Below, piece by piece: positions 1 through 11,125 of a stretch of 64,000 nt of DNA (positions within the stretch are counted from its first letter, which is position 1; each line of letters opens with the position of its first letter). This DNA is from Bradyrhizobiaceae bacterium. GTDB lineage: Bacteria > Pseudomonadota > Alphaproteobacteria > Rhizobiales > Xanthobacteraceae. The stretch spans positions 124,001-188,000 of the forward strand of contig CANKHA010000001.1 in the NCBI GenBank assembly GCA_947481685.1, given 5' to 3'. Made by a program: the position numbers and the translations under genes. The notes under the pieces were generated by a model. The model had not been told where the DNA came from and searched no databases. It saw only the letters and a list, made by a program, of their open reading frames with translations.

Positions 1-251
1 CCAAGCCATGCCGACGGCACATGCAGGAACATGATTTTGACCGTAGCGCCTTGCTGATAGTCGTCCGGCGCGACGAAGATTGCCTGGTTGATCCCAAGCG
101 CGAACGTGAGCGCCGTCGCCGCGGCGAGCCACGGCAGAATCGGGTTCACAAGGGCGAGAAAGCGCGACGGATTGGCGAGGTTGGTGATGGCCATCGACCG
201 TTTTTTAGGGCCGGGCGCTTCCGGGCGCAATGCGGTGTCTTTCATCGTCAT
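1..251 (-). CDS. ccmC: Haem exporter protein CcmC, N-terminal part (cut by window edge)
   Basis: Only about the first 83 residues are visible; the frame stays open to base 1. After a polar N-terminus comes a membrane segment (about residues 33-52) and the family-typical stretch VKIMFLHVPSAWL near residue 70. CcmC is an inner-membrane protein that binds and presents haem to CcmE during cytochrome c maturation. It starts 14 bases after the ccmB stop, in the usual ccmA-ccmB-ccmC order. Two ATGs lie two codons apart (251 and 245); I used the first. Confidence 0.88.
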   Translation of the reverse strand, partial: MTMKDTALRPEAPGPKKRSMAITNLANPSRFLALVNPILPWLAAATALTFALGINQAIFVAPDDYQQGATVKIMFLHVPSAWL

Positions 252-265
252 GGATTGAGCCGATC

Positions 266-931
266 CTAGTCCGCATTTTTCAAGGCCGCCGCCGCTGCGA
301 CAGGCCCCACGACCAGACTCATCAGCGACAGCGCGCAGAGGATCGTGAATGGAGTTCCAAAAGGCACGGGCCCGGCGAGCGCAGCATGCGTTGCCGCCAC
401 GCCGAAGATGAGCACGGGAATGGTCAGTGGCAAGATCAGCACCGGCACCAGCAATCCTCCGCGCCGCAATGCCGCGGCAAGTGCGGCCCCAATCAATCCG
501 AGAAAGGTCAGAGCCGGTGTTCCCACCAGGAGAGTGAGCGCTACGGCGCCCATCGATGACAAGTCGATGTTGAAGAAAATGCCCAACAATGGCGCGGCTA
601 TGACCAGCGGCAATCCGGCCGTGAGCCAGTGCGCCAGCGCCTTGGCGACGATCGCCAGTTGCAGCGGCGTGCGTCCTATCAGGATAAGGTCGAGCGAGCC
701 ATCTTCGCGGTCATCGGCGAACAGCTGATCGAGCGTGAGCAAGCTTGCCAGCAGCGCACCGAGCCACAGGATTGCAGGGCCGATCCGCTGCAGCAATCCA
801 CTGTCCGGACCGACAGCGAAGGGAACCAGCGCCACCACGATGAGAAAGAACAGGACGCCCATCCAGGCGCCGCCGCCGACGCGGATCGCGAGGCGCACAT
901 CCCGCAGAAAAATGGCAGCGAGCGCGTTCAT
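266..931 (-). CDS. ccmB: Haem exporter permease CcmB
   Basis: The 221-residue protein is almost entirely hydrophobic, with about six membrane segments, and carries the CcmB-typical region [14 protein letters not shown] near residues 72-86. CcmB is the permease partner of the CcmA ATPase in the CcmABCD complex, which releases haem-loaded CcmE for c-type cytochrome assembly in the inner membrane. Length fits the family. Its start overlaps the end of ccmA by four bases (ATGA type), so the two are probably translationally coupled. Confidence 0.95.
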   Translation of the reverse strand: MNALAAIFLRDVRLAIRVGGGAWMGVLFFLIVVALVPFAVGPDSGLLQRIGPAILWLGALLASLLTLDQLFADDREDGSLDLILIGRTPLQLAIVAKALAHWLTAGLPLVIAAPLLGIFFNIDLSSMGAVALTLLVGTPALTFLGLIGAALAAALRRGGLLVPVLILPLTIPVLIFGVAATHAALAGPVPFGTPFTILCALSLMSLVVGPVAAAAALKNAD

Positions 932-1536
932 GGCGCCGCTCCGAGATTCAATTCCTGCGCGCTGGGAAGCCCGATCGGGCCATGCACGGCCGCGAGAATC
1001 AAACCTCCGCGCGCGAGATGGGCGTGCATGACGTCGGCGAGGCGGCCCTGGCCTTCGGCGTCAAGCGCCGCAGTGGGTTCATCCAGCAGCCACAGCGGAC
1101 GATGCACGGTGAGGAGGCGGGCCAGCGACAATCGGCGTCTTTGTCCTGCGGAAAGATAGGCTGCGGGCAGGTCGGCGAGATCCTGCAGTCCGACCCGTTC
1201 GAGGGCGAGCGCCGGCGGGTTTTCAGTGGGCCCAAGATAGGCGCTCCAGAACCGGAGATTTTCGCCCACCGTCAGGGAAGGCTTCAGCGCATCCTGATGG
1301 CCGAGATAATGCGCTTGCTCTCCGACGGGCAGGTCCATGTCGCCGCCTTCGAGGGCGATCCGCCCGGTTTCGGGGCTCAAAAGCCCTGCGATCATCCGCA
1401 ACAGGGACGATTTTCCGCTGCCGTTGCGGCCCGTGACCGTCATGGCCTCGCCTCCGGCCAAGGAAAAGCTGAGGCCGGAGAACAGCTCCCGGCCGCCCCG
1501 CCGGCAGGTCAGATCAGCCGCGGCAAGCCGCATCAT
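928..1536 (-). CDS. ccmA: Haem exporter ATP-binding protein CcmA
   Basis: This 202-residue ABC ATPase has the Walker A motif GRNGSGKSS (about residues 36-44), an ABC signature [12 protein letters not shown] (about 128-139) and a Walker B motif [10 protein letters not shown] (about 149-158). It is short, as is usual for CcmA. It would energise haem delivery in cytochrome c maturation with CcmB and CcmC. It is the first gene of the visible operon and is divergent from acnA. A second ATG follows directly after the first, so the exact start is uncertain by one codon. Confidence 0.95.
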   Translation of the reverse strand: MMRLAAADLTCRRGGRELFSGLSFSLAGGEAMTVTGRNGSGKSSLLRMIAGLLSPETGRIALEGGDMDLPVGEQAHYLGHQDALKPSLTVGENLRFWSAYLGPTENPPALALERVGLQDLADLPAAYLSAGQRRRLSLARLLTVHRPLWLLDEPTAALDAEGQGRLADVMHAHLARGGLILAAVHGPIGLPSAQELNLGAAP

Positions 1537-1724
1537 TCAGCGCCTGTTTTCAAGGGGTTGAGCCACACGACCCGGCCATTCGGGCCTCATGGAAACGGCG
1601 AGGACAGCCTGCATCTTTGTGATGAACAGCCTTGCAGTGGCGGAACATTCGAAAAGTTCTTATAAGCCGCAAATCATGCGACAGTGGGCTGAAATTCTAC
1701 GCCAAACGCCCCAAAGTGGGTTGT

Positions 1725-1740
1725 TGGTATCTTAATACCA
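1725..1740. promoter_or_regulatory. Palindrome TGGTAT-CTTA-ATACCA upstream of acnA (candidate operator)
   Basis: Six-base perfect arms TGGTAT and ATACCA are separated by four bases, ending 46 bases before the chosen acnA start. A near copy (CTGGTAT, five bases, ATACCAG) lies between mdh and sucC. TGGT-N-ACCA symmetry is typical of operators for FadR-type GntR regulators; that link is inference. Confidence 0.35.
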
Positions 1741-1786
1741 TGACTTTTTCCTGCCGTTCAGGCCGATAGGGATGGGAATAGCCGTT

Positions 1787-4495
<2,709 letters not shown>

Positions 4496-4501
4496 CCTTC
4501 G

Positions 4502-4526
4502 GCCTGCCTGTGACGAACAGGCAGGC
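4502..4526 (+). terminator. Stem-loop after acnA
   Basis: Perfect 10-base arms GCCTGCCTGT and ACAGGCAGGC with a five-base loop begin seven bases after the acnA stop. No T-run follows, so termination is likely but not of the classic intrinsic type; the hairpin may instead protect the mRNA end. Confidence 0.5.
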
Positions 4527-4556
4527 AAGCGGCTTCCGCCTCGCGGACTGACCGTG

Positions 4557-4667
4557 GAGCGCGTTCAGCAAAAGTGGACACCGGTTTTGCGTCCGAACGC
4601 GCTCGCACTCCTTAGAGTGGAGCGTTTTCTTCACGCGAACCGGATTCCACTTCGCTTGAAAACGCTC
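4557..4667. repeat. Two adjacent REP-like palindromes
   Basis: Two imperfect palindromes sit side by side: arms GAGCGCGTTC/GAACGCGCTC (4557-4604) and GAGCGTTTTC/GAAAACGCTC (4620-4667). Both carry an internal ACCGG core next to an AGTGG/CCACTT stretch, like related elements at 6727, 42245 and 47174. They lie between acnA and the DUF1223 gene. Confidence 0.7.
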
Positions 4668-4681
4668 TGGCCGGAGGTCTT

Positions 4682-5401
4682 ATGCAGAAAATCGCTTATC
4701 TCGCAGCGCTCGCGGCTTTCGCGGGCGCTGTTGCGTTGCCGCAGGCGCAAGCCGAAACGCGCGGTGTCGTCGAGCTTTTCACCAGTCAGGGCTGCTCGTC
4801 ATGCCCACCGGCCGACAAGCTGATGGGCGAACTGATCCACGATCCCTCGCTCGTCGTCTTCAGTCTCCCGGTCGATTACTGGGATTCGCTCGGCTGGAAG
4901 GACACGCTCGCCGACCCGCGCAATGCCGAACGGCAACGCGCCTATGCCCGCGTGCGCGGAGAGCGCGGCGTCTATACGCCACAGGCGGTCATCAACGGCA
5001 CCACGCATGTGGTCGGAAGCGACAACGCGGCGTTGCAGCAGGCAGTCGCATCCACGCGCAGCAATCTCACGGTTGCTGTGAATGCGGCGGTCAGCGGCGG
5101 CACACTCAGCGTCGATGTGCCCGCGGGCAAGGGCTCTGGCGAAGTCTGGGTTTATGCCCTGGCGAAGGAAGTGCCGGTTGCGGTTGCGCGCGGTGAGAAC
5201 CGCGGTCGCACGGTGACCTATCACAACGTCGCGCGCAGCTGGCAGAAGCTCGGCGACTGGAATGGCAAGGAAGCGCTCTGGAGCATTCCGCTCAGTCAGC
5301 TCACGGCCAGCGGCGCCGATACCGCAGCGGTGCTGGTGCAAGGTGGCAGCGCAAGCGATCCCGGTGCGATGCTCGGCGCTACCGTTGCCTCGCTCCTATA
5401 A
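4682..5401 (+). CDS. Secreted DUF1223 family protein (thioredoxin-like)
   Basis: A 239-residue protein with a clear signal peptide (hydrophobic core 4-20, likely cleavage after AQA near residue 24). Right after it comes the DUF1223 hallmark VVELFTSQGCSSCPPAD, with Cys38 and Cys41 forming a CxxC motif in a thioredoxin-like fold. Family members are exported and of unproven function; a periplasmic thiol or redox role is a reasonable inference. The start is fixed by a strong GGAGG five bases upstream. It stands alone, between two REP-like repeats and a strong hairpin. Confidence 0.88.
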   Translation: MQKIAYLAALAAFAGAVALPQAQAETRGVVELFTSQGCSSCPPADKLMGELIHDPSLVVFSLPVDYWDSLGWKDTLADPRNAERQRAYARVRGERGVYTPQAVINGTTHVVGSDNAALQQAVASTRSNLTVAVNAAVSGGTLSVDVPAGKGSGEVWVYALAKEVPVAVARGENRGRTVTYHNVARSWQKLGDWNGKEALWSIPLSQLTASGADTAAVLVQGGSASDPGAMLGATVASLL

Positions 5402-5419
5402 TTCGCAATCGTGCGCGCA

Positions 5420-5650
5420 TGAAAAAAGGGCCGGCTAACAAGCCGGCCCTTAAGAATTGGGGATTGAACGTACACGGAGCTTCGAACTACTCGGTGCCAT
5501 CAATGGGCCCGGCCCTTACCGAACATCGGGGGGCTGGGGGGCTGAGGAATCCGAAGCTCGTTTTCGGACCGGGCCCTTGAGGCAACAGTCTTCTGTATCG
5601 CCTCGCAGCAGGGCGATGGCTTGGCTGAAATCGGGCCGTATTGTGGTGCG
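5420..5650 (-). ncRNA. Candidate structured small RNA ending at an intrinsic terminator
   Basis: This gene-free stretch (5402-5793) holds strong secondary structure. Read on the minus strand, a segment at 5544-5559 pairs with 5479-5494 over 15 of 16 positions (two of them G-T). It encloses a small CCGA-TGT-TCGG hairpin (5518-5528). GGGCCCGG/CCGGGCCC arms also occur. The minus strand then runs into a perfect 11-base hairpin followed by six Ts. The terminator orientation and the absence of an ORF support a minus-strand RNA of roughly 150-230 nt. I do not recognise the family; a 6S-like rod is possible but unproven, and tmRNA, SRP RNA and RNase P signatures were not seen. The 5' end is a guess. 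Confidence 0.4.
5422..5451 (-). terminator. Intrinsic terminator (minus strand)
   Basis: Perfect arms AAGGGCCGGCT (5426-5436) and AGCCGGCCCTT (5441-5451) surround a four-base loop. Six As on the left (5422-5427) read as a T-run on the minus strand. It can therefore end a minus-strand transcript; it may also slow plus-strand readthrough from the DUF1223 gene. Confidence 0.75.
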
Positions 5651-5672
5651 GTCTAACGAATCCGTGATCGTT

Positions 5673-5694
5673 GAAATTGCTTGGAAATTGCTTG
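5673..5694. repeat. Exact tandem duplication of an 11-mer
   Basis: GAAATTGCTTG occurs twice head to tail in the intergenic region, just upstream of the DUF2794 gene and near the possible 5' end of the candidate minus-strand RNA. It could be a doubled protein-binding site or a simple slippage duplication. Confidence 0.6.
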
Positions 5695-5793
5695 AAAAAC
5701 CGCCGCTCCAAGCCGAAAAAATCAACATCGCAGGGACTTGCCGTGACAAGCGGGCGGCGCGATCATGACGGTTCAACGAAGGAGGCGCCGCCA

Positions 5794-6177
5794 ATGGATT
5801 TTGGCTCCGGCGACACTGAACCAAGCAAGCCCCGCGTGGGCGACGTTGCGGGCCGATTTCCCCCCGCCGCCCCCGTCAATCAAGTGACCTTCAGCCGACA
5901 CGAACTCGACCGCATCCTCAATCTTTATGGCCGCATGGTCGCCATCGGCGAGTGGCGCGACTACGCGATCGATTTCATGAAGGACCGCGCGGTATTTTCG
6001 ATTTTCCGGCGCACGTCCGAAGTACCGATCTATCGCATAGAGAAAGATCCGAAACTGGCGCGCAAGCAGGGTGTCTATAGCGTGATCTCGGCGACCGGCC
6101 TGATCGTGCGCCGTGGCCCAGAGCTTGATCGCGTATTGCGCGCCATCGACAAGCCGCTGCGGATCGTCGCGATTTAG
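5794..6177 (+). CDS. DUF2794 domain-containing protein
   Basis: A 127-residue protein matching the alphaproteobacterial DUF2794 family: the conserved block starts at VTFSRHELDRILNLYG and runs through WRDYAIDF, AVFSIFRR and RIEKDPKL to the C-terminus. Function is unknown. The reading frame extends upstream to 5671, but an ideal GGAGG lies eight bases before the ATG at 5794 and gives the family's usual length, so I chose that start. There is no signal peptide or membrane segment. It converges with the GNAT gene, and the stop codons overlap by four bases. Confidence 0.85.
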   Translation: MDFGSGDTEPSKPRVGDVAGRFPPAAPVNQVTFSRHELDRILNLYGRMVAIGEWRDYAIDFMKDRAVFSIFRRTSEVPIYRIEKDPKLARKQGVYSVISATGLIVRRGPELDRVLRAIDKPLRIVAI

Positions 6178-6698
6178 ACCGGCGGTTCGTCCGCGCCGCT
6201 GCCCAGCGCGCGCTGCATCAGCAACGTATCCAGCCACTGCCCGTGCTTGAAGCCGACGTGGTCGAGCGTGCCGGTGATGCGAAAGCCTGCAGCCTTGTGC
6301 AGCGCTATCGAACCAGCCTGTGTGCGTGAATCGCCGATCACCGCGATCATCTGGCGAAAGCCGCGTTTCGAACATTCATCGATCAGGGCGTCCAGCAGGG
6401 CGCGGCCGACACCGCGGCGTTGCGCTGCCGGTGCGACATAGACTGAATTTTCGACGGTGAAGCGATAGGCGGGGCGGAGCCGGTAAGTGCCGGCATAGGC
6501 ATAGCCGGCGACTGCGCCATCCCATTCCGCGGTCAGATAGGGGAATCCGGTTTCGGTGATATGGCGCATCCGCATCGCCATTTCAGCCTGGTCCGGTGGC
6601 TCCAGCTCGAATGTCGCCGTGCCGTTGGCGACATCGCCGGCATAGATGCCGGTAATGGCGGGAATGTCGGAAAGGCTGGCCGGGCGGATCGAAAGCAT
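6174..6698 (-). CDS. GNAT family N-acetyltransferase, phosphinothricin/MnaT-like
   Basis: A 174-residue GNAT acetyltransferase. The start IRPASLSDIPAITGIYAGDV and the motif VENSVYVAP followed by the acetyl-CoA loop QRRGVG (residues 93-98) match the Pat/Bar and YncA/MnaT group, which acetylates phosphinothricin, methionine sulfoximine or methionine analogues. AGFRITGTLDHVGFK near the C-terminus is also typical. The true substrate cannot be told from sequence. It overlaps the DUF2794 stop tail-to-tail and has no operon partner. Confidence 0.85.
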   Translation of the reverse strand: MLSIRPASLSDIPAITGIYAGDVANGTATFELEPPDQAEMAMRMRHITETGFPYLTAEWDGAVAGYAYAGTYRLRPAYRFTVENSVYVAPAAQRRGVGRALLDALIDECSKRGFRQMIAVIGDSRTQAGSIALHKAAGFRITGTLDHVGFKHGQWLDTLLMQRALGSGADEPPV

Positions 6699-6726
6699 GC
6701 GCGCAGTCTAGCTTACTTTAAACTTG

Positions 6727-6773
6727 GCGCATGATCCGATCCGAAAACCGGTCCCCACCTCCGGATCATGCGC
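6727..6773. repeat. REP-like palindrome with ACCGGT core
   Basis: Arms GCGCATGATCCG and CGGATCATGCGC (12 bases, perfect) flank GAAAACCGGTCCCCACC-type sequence. A close copy with the same GCGCATGATC arms lies at 42245-42293. It sits upstream of the GNAT gene and beyond the Bax-inhibitor terminator. Confidence 0.75.
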
Positions 6774-6780
6774 AATAAAA

Positions 6781-6807
6781 AACGCCCCGGCTTTTGGCCG
6801 GGGCGTT
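6781..6807 (-). terminator. Intrinsic terminator of the Bax-inhibitor-1 gene
   Basis: Perfect 11-base arms AACGCCCCGGC and GCCGGGGCGTT with a five-base loop lie 16 bases after the stop codon of the minus-strand gene. The As just left of the stem give a T-run on that strand. Confidence 0.85.
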
Positions 6808-6822
6808 TCGGTTTATTGGACC

Positions 6823-7578
6823 TTAGCGGCGGTCGCCGAACAGGCGCAGCAGCATCAGGAACATGTTGATGAAGTCGAGGTAGAGCGACAGCGCGCCCAT
6901 CACGATCTTGCGGCCGGAGACGGTGCCGTCGTCGTTGACATCATACATTTCCTTGATGCGCTGGGTGTCGTAGGCGGTGAGGCCCGCGAACACCAGCACG
7001 CCGATCGCCGAAATCATGAATGACATCGCCGAGCTCTGGAACCACAGGTTTACCAGCGAGGCCAGGATGATGCCAAACAGCCCCATGATCAGGAACGATC
7101 CGATCGGGCCAAGGTCACGCTGCGTCGTGTAACCGTAGAGGCTCAACGCACCGAACGATGCCGCCGTGATGAAGAACACACGCGTGATCGATTGGCCCGT
7201 GTAGACCAGGAACACTGAGGCGAGCATCACGCCGAGCAGGCCGGCGTACAGGAAGAAGAGACCTGTTGCTGTGCCGACCGACAGCGTTTGCACGCGGAAG
7301 CTCATGAAGAACACCAGCCCCAGCGTCGCCAGGAACAGCACGATCGTTGCCGGGCCGCTGAACAGAGCCTGTCCGAACGACGTCAACACGATCTTGCCGG
7401 CTTCGTTGGTGACGGTGGCGGCGTTGAACGTGAACCACGAAACGATGCCTGTGAGCGCGACGCCCATCGCCATCGTGTTGTAGACGCTGATCATGTACGA
7501 GCGCAGGCCCGCATCGACGACCGCGCGGTCGGCGCCGTAGCCACGGGCAGACGCTACGTTCCTGTCGAAATTCGACAT
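6823..7578 (-). CDS. Bax inhibitor-1/YccA family membrane protein
   Basis: A 251-residue protein with seven hydrophobic segments and a short cytoplasmic N-terminus containing YGADRAVVDAGLRSYMISVYN, as in bacterial BI-1/YbhL proteins. The C-terminus has the family-typical AYDTQRIKEMY and a last helix DFINMFLMLLRLFG. BI-1 members are inner-membrane proteins linked to calcium leak and FtsH interaction (family knowledge). The gene has its own terminator, and a possible promoter upstream (CTGACT, 17 bases, TGATAA on the minus strand, near 7616-7645). Confidence 0.92.
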   Translation of the reverse strand: MSNFDRNVASARGYGADRAVVDAGLRSYMISVYNTMAMGVALTGIVSWFTFNAATVTNEAGKIVLTSFGQALFSGPATIVLFLATLGLVFFMSFRVQTLSVGTATGLFFLYAGLLGVMLASVFLVYTGQSITRVFFITAASFGALSLYGYTTQRDLGPIGSFLIMGLFGIILASLVNLWFQSSAMSFMISAIGVLVFAGLTAYDTQRIKEMYDVNDDGTVSGRKIVMGALSLYLDFINMFLMLLRLFGDRR

Positions 7579-7684
7579 GGCTTTTCCTCTCCATTGTTCG
7601 GCGTGATGCCGGCTTATCAGTTTGGCACGGGACTGAAGTCAGCCTTCGCCATGGGTGGAATCTAGTACGGGCGGGGCATCGGCG

Positions 7685-7729
7685 CTAGGTCTCGCGCCTG
7701 CGGCGAAAGGTTAATTCCGCGACACCTAG
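7685..7729 (-). terminator. Inverted repeat downstream of the ABC transporter operon
   Basis: CTAGGTCTCGCG and CGCGACACCTAG match as inverted arms at 11 of 12 positions, 45-90 bases past the permease stop on the minus strand. There is no T-run, so its role as a terminator is uncertain. A TTCGCCGCAGG stretch is also repeated nearby (about 7696 and 7740). Confidence 0.35.
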
Positions 7730-7774
7730 GCCTTTGAGCCTGCGGCGAAAACACGCGGCGGCGGTTGCGGCAAA

Positions 7775-10339
7775 TTAAAGGTTGCGAAGGACCGCCGCCG
7801 GTTTCTGCCCCAGCGCGGAAAACGTGCCCAACAGACCAAGCGCAACCGTCACAAACAGGGCGATGGCGGCGGCCGCGGCGGCCGGCCCCGGCAGCCAGAC
7901 GAAGCTCAGGTTCATCACCTTGGTGACGACCAGCGCAGCTGCAATCGAGCCCGCCGCAACGCCGAAGATGGCGGTGGCCAGACCCAAGATGAGATATTCG
8001 AGGCCATAGGCGGCCAGAAGCCGCCCGCGGGTCGCGCCAAGCGTTTTGAGGATCACGGCGTCATAGACACGGTTGCGTCTTCCGGCGGCGAGCGCGCCGC
8101 CCAACACCAGCACCGCCGCCAGCAAGGTGATGAGGCTTGCGCCGCGAATGCCAAGCGCGAGATTCTGGACGAGTTTCGCCACGGCCTCGATCGCTTCCTT
8201 CACCGGCACGGTGGTTACCATCGAGAAGGCGTCCGCGGCCGCTTTCAGGAGTTTGTCTTCCTGCTCGACGCTGCTGCCGTTCGGATAGGTCAGCGTTGCG
8301 ATATGCGTGTGCGGCGCGCTGGAGAAAGTGCCGGGCGAATAGACCAGTACGAAGTTGATGCCGAGGCTTTCCCAATCCACCTGTCGCAGGTTGGCGATCG
8401 TCGCGGTGATCGGACGTCCGAGTACGTTGACTGTCACCGGATCCCCGAGTTTCAAACCGAGCCCTTCGGCGAGCTTCTTCTCGAACGAGACGAGCGGCGG
8501 CCCGTTGTAATCCGCGTCCCACCATTTTCCTTCCACCAGCCGCGATCCTGCAGGGACCTCGTTGGCGTAAGTCAGGCCGCGGTCGCTCTGCAGAACCCAG
8601 GCGGCGTCGGTTGTGGGTTTCAGATCTTCGGCCTTGATGCCGTTTGCCGACACAATACGACCGCGCAGCATCGGCACGCGCTCAAGCTTCGCGTCAGGCG
8701 CGGCGGCATGAATGAAAGCGTCGAAGCGTTCGGCTTCGACTGAAGGAATGTCGGTGAAATAGAACGAGGGAGCCTTGTCCGGCAGCGCAGCATCGAACTG
8801 CCGCCGCAAATTGCCGTCGATCTGAACCAGCGTCACCAGCAGCGCGAGTCCAAGCCCGAGCGACAGCACGACGGTCGGCGTCAATGCACCGGGACGATGA
8901 ATATTGGCGATGGCAAGCCGCACCAGCGCGGAGCCTTTGTGCGGCGTGTGGCGCGCGGCCCACATCAATCCTTCGGCCACGATACGCAGCACGATGAAAA
9001 CCACCGCGGCTGCGGCGATAAAGAACACGGCGATGCGGCGGTCATAGGCAAGGAAAATTGCGGTGCCTGCCAGAGCAAGTGTTACCAGCGCGGTTGCGAT
9101 GCTGTAGCCCCACCGTGGGCTGCGGCGCTGACTGTCGATCTCGTCGCGAAACAGCGCTGAGACCGGAACGTCATGCGCACGCCCGAGCGGCCAGAGTGCG
9201 AAGGCGCCGGCCGTGAGCAGGCCGTAAAGCAGCGCCAGCACGAGCTGCGCCGGATAAATGTCCGGCTCCATCGGCAGCGGAATAATACTGCCGAAGATCC
9301 AGGCGACCAGGAACGGCAGCGCCGCGCCCAAAGCGAGTCCGATCACGGCGCCGATCACAGCCAGCACCATTACCTGGGACAGATAGATCAGGAAAACGCG
9401 GGTGCCCGTTGCGCCCACGGCCTTCAGGGTCGCGATGACGTCGCGCTTGCGGTCGAGATGACTCTTCACGGCGTTGGCGACACCGACGCCGCCGACCAGA
9501 AGCGCGGTGAGGCCCACAAGGGTGAGATATTGCGTAAAGCGTTCGACATTGCGCGCGAGCTGCGGCGACGCATTGGTGCGGCTGCGGATCTCCCAACCGG
9601 CATCCGGCAATTGCGCTTGCGCCGCGTCGGCGATGGCGTTGGTCGCCTGTTCGCTGGCATCCGGAAGACTGAGGCGGTAGCGCCAGCGCACCAGACTGCC
9701 GGGTTGCAACAAGCCGGTGGTGCGCAGCGCCGCTTCGCTCATCAACAGACGTGGGCCGAAGTCGATGCCGCCGGCAAGCTTGTCCGGCTCGCTGTTCAAC
9801 ACCGCGCGAATTTCGAAATGGGTAGCACCGACGCTGATGCGATCGCCGGTTTTCAGATTGAGCCGCGCAAGCAAGGCAGGCGCAGCGGCGACGCCGAACA
9901 CGCCATCGCGCTCCGCCAGCAAGGCGGACAGGTTCATCGCAGGCTCAAGCGAGAGTTCGCCATACAGCGGATAGTGACGATCGACCGCCTTGAGTTCCAC
10001 CAGCGCCGAGCGGCCGTCGGAGGTCTGTGACATCGCGCGCATGGTGGCGGCGACCGACATGCGCCCACGCTGTGCGACAAACTTATTCTCTTCGTCCGTT
10101 GCCTCGCGCTGGATCAGGCTGAAGGAGACGTCGCCGCCGAGGATCACCTTGCCTTCACGCGCGAGCCCATCCCCCAGACTGCTGGAGACCGAGCCGACGC
10201 CGGCAATGGCCATGACACCCAGCGCGATGCAGGCAATGAAGACATAAAAGCCGCGCAGGCCGCCGCGCATTTCGCGCAAGGCAAAGCGCAGCGGAATAAA
10301 TGTCGCGCTGCTCTTGGCAGGCGCCGCGGCAGAACTCAT
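7775..10339 (-). CDS. ABC transporter permease, FtsX/YbbP type
   Basis: An 854-residue permease with an N-terminal membrane helix (about 28-50), a large periplasmic domain, a central cluster of helices (about 275-480), a second extracytoplasmic domain, and three C-terminal helices (about 735-845). This doubled FtsX-like layout is that of YbbP. The product overlaps the ATPase gene by four bases, so the pair is one transporter. A divergent TesA-type esterase completes the classic ybbA-ybbP/tesA neighbourhood. The substrate is unknown; export or extraction of a lipid or hydrophobic compound is often proposed. Confidence 0.9.
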   Translation of the reverse strand: MSSAAAPAKSSATFIPLRFALREMRGGLRGFYVFIACIALGVMAIAGVGSVSSSLGDGLAREGKVILGGDVSFSLIQREATDEENKFVAQRGRMSVAATMRAMSQTSDGRSALVELKAVDRHYPLYGELSLEPAMNLSALLAERDGVFGVAAAPALLARLNLKTGDRISVGATHFEIRAVLNSEPDKLAGGIDFGPRLLMSEAALRTTGLLQPGSLVRWRYRLSLPDASEQATNAIADAAQAQLPDAGWEIRSRTNASPQLARNVERFTQYLTLVGLTALLVGGVGVANAVKSHLDRKRDVIATLKAVGATGTRVFLIYLSQVMVLAVIGAVIGLALGAALPFLVAWIFGSIIPLPMEPDIYPAQLVLALLYGLLTAGAFALWPLGRAHDVPVSALFRDEIDSQRRSPRWGYSIATALVTLALAGTAIFLAYDRRIAVFFIAAAAVVFIVLRIVAEGLMWAARHTPHKGSALVRLAIANIHRPGALTPTVVLSLGLGLALLVTLVQIDGNLRRQFDAALPDKAPSFYFTDIPSVEAERFDAFIHAAAPDAKLERVPMLRGRIVSANGIKAEDLKPTTDAAWVLQSDRGLTYANEVPAGSRLVEGKWWDADYNGPPLVSFEKKLAEGLGLKLGDPVTVNVLGRPITATIANLRQVDWESLGINFVLVYSPGTFSSAPHTHIATLTYPNGSSVEQEDKLLKAAADAFSMVTTVPVKEAIEAVAKLVQNLALGIRGASLITLLAAVLVLGGALAAGRRNRVYDAVILKTLGATRGRLLAAYGLEYLILGLATAIFGVAAGSIAAALVVTKVMNLSFVWLPGPAAAAAAIALFVTVALGLLGTFSALGQKPAAVLRNL

Positions 10340-11055
10340 CGCGGCACCGTCAAGCTGTCGCTGTCGATGTGGCCCGATCGCATGCGCATCACACGATCGC
10401 AGCGCGCCGCGAGCGACGCATCGTGCGTGACCAGGATCAAGGTGGTGCCGCGCTCCTGATGTCCTGCGAACAACAGCTCAACGATCTGCTTGCCGGTATT
10501 CTCATCGAGATTGCCGGTGGGCTCGTCGGCGACAAGGATGGCGGGGTTGGGCGCCAGCGCACGGGCGAGGGCGACCCGTTGCTGCTCGCCGCCGGAAAGC
10601 TGCGCCGGATAATGCGACAGCCGTTCGGCGAGACCGACGAGGGCGAGTTCGCGACGGGCGCGGTCATACGCATCAGCAGCACCGGCGAGTTCGAGCGGCA
10701 CGGCGACGTTCTCGATCGCCGTCATGGTCGGGATCAGGTGGAAGGATTGAAACACGATGCCGACATGGCGGCCACGAAACCGCGCCAGGCCGTCTTCGTC
10801 GAGCTGGTTGAGGTCGCTGCCAGCAACCTCCACCGAGCCGGTATCCGGCCGTTCCAGCCCCGCCATCACCATCAGGAGGGTGGATTTGCCGGAGCCGGAC
10901 GGACCGACCAGCCCCACGGCCTCGCCGCGGCCGATCTGCAACCCTATATCCTTGAGAATGTGAACCCGGGCCGCACCGCGGCCGAGGGAAAGATTGACCC
11001 CTGCGAGCGTGATGGCGGCAGGCAATGGCGGCTGAGACCGCGAGATATCGTCCAT
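10336..11055 (-). CDS. ABC transporter ATP-binding protein, YbbA/LolD type
   Basis: An ATPase of about 239 residues with Walker A GPSGSGKSTLL, the signature LSGGEQQRVALARAL and Walker B LVADEPTGNLD, all typical of the LolD/YbbA/MacB branch. A GTG six codons upstream (11073) is also in frame, but GGAAAG sits directly against it, leaving no spacing. The ATG at 11055 is therefore preferred with modest confidence. It is coupled to the permease by a four-base overlap and is divergent from tesA. Confidence 0.9.
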   Translation of the reverse strand: MDDISRSQPPLPAAITLAGVNLSLGRGAARVHILKDIGLQIGRGEAVGLVGPSGSGKSTLLMVMAGLERPDTGSVEVAGSDLNQLDEDGLARFRGRHVGIVFQSFHLIPTMTAIENVAVPLELAGAADAYDRARRELALVGLAERLSHYPAQLSGGEQQRVALARALAPNPAILVADEPTGNLDENTGKQIVELLFAGHQERGTTLILVTHDASLAARCDRVMRMRSGHIDSDSLTVPR

Positions 11056-11125
11056 GAAGTTATTCCGTATCACCTTTCCCGCCGCCGCAAGGGGCTGCGC
11101 CCGAGCCTCGACATATGGGGGCGGA

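Noticed and set aside
1640-1680. Fe-response (Irr-like) element upstream of acnA near the GAAAAGTTCTTATAAG stretch
   Set aside because: Only loosely similar to the known consensus and not symmetrical enough to report.
5452-5480. TTCAATC stretch resembling a tRNA or tmRNA T-loop on the minus strand
   Set aside because: No matching T-stem, no acceptor stem or CCA, and no tag-peptide frame were found, so no tRNA or tmRNA was called.
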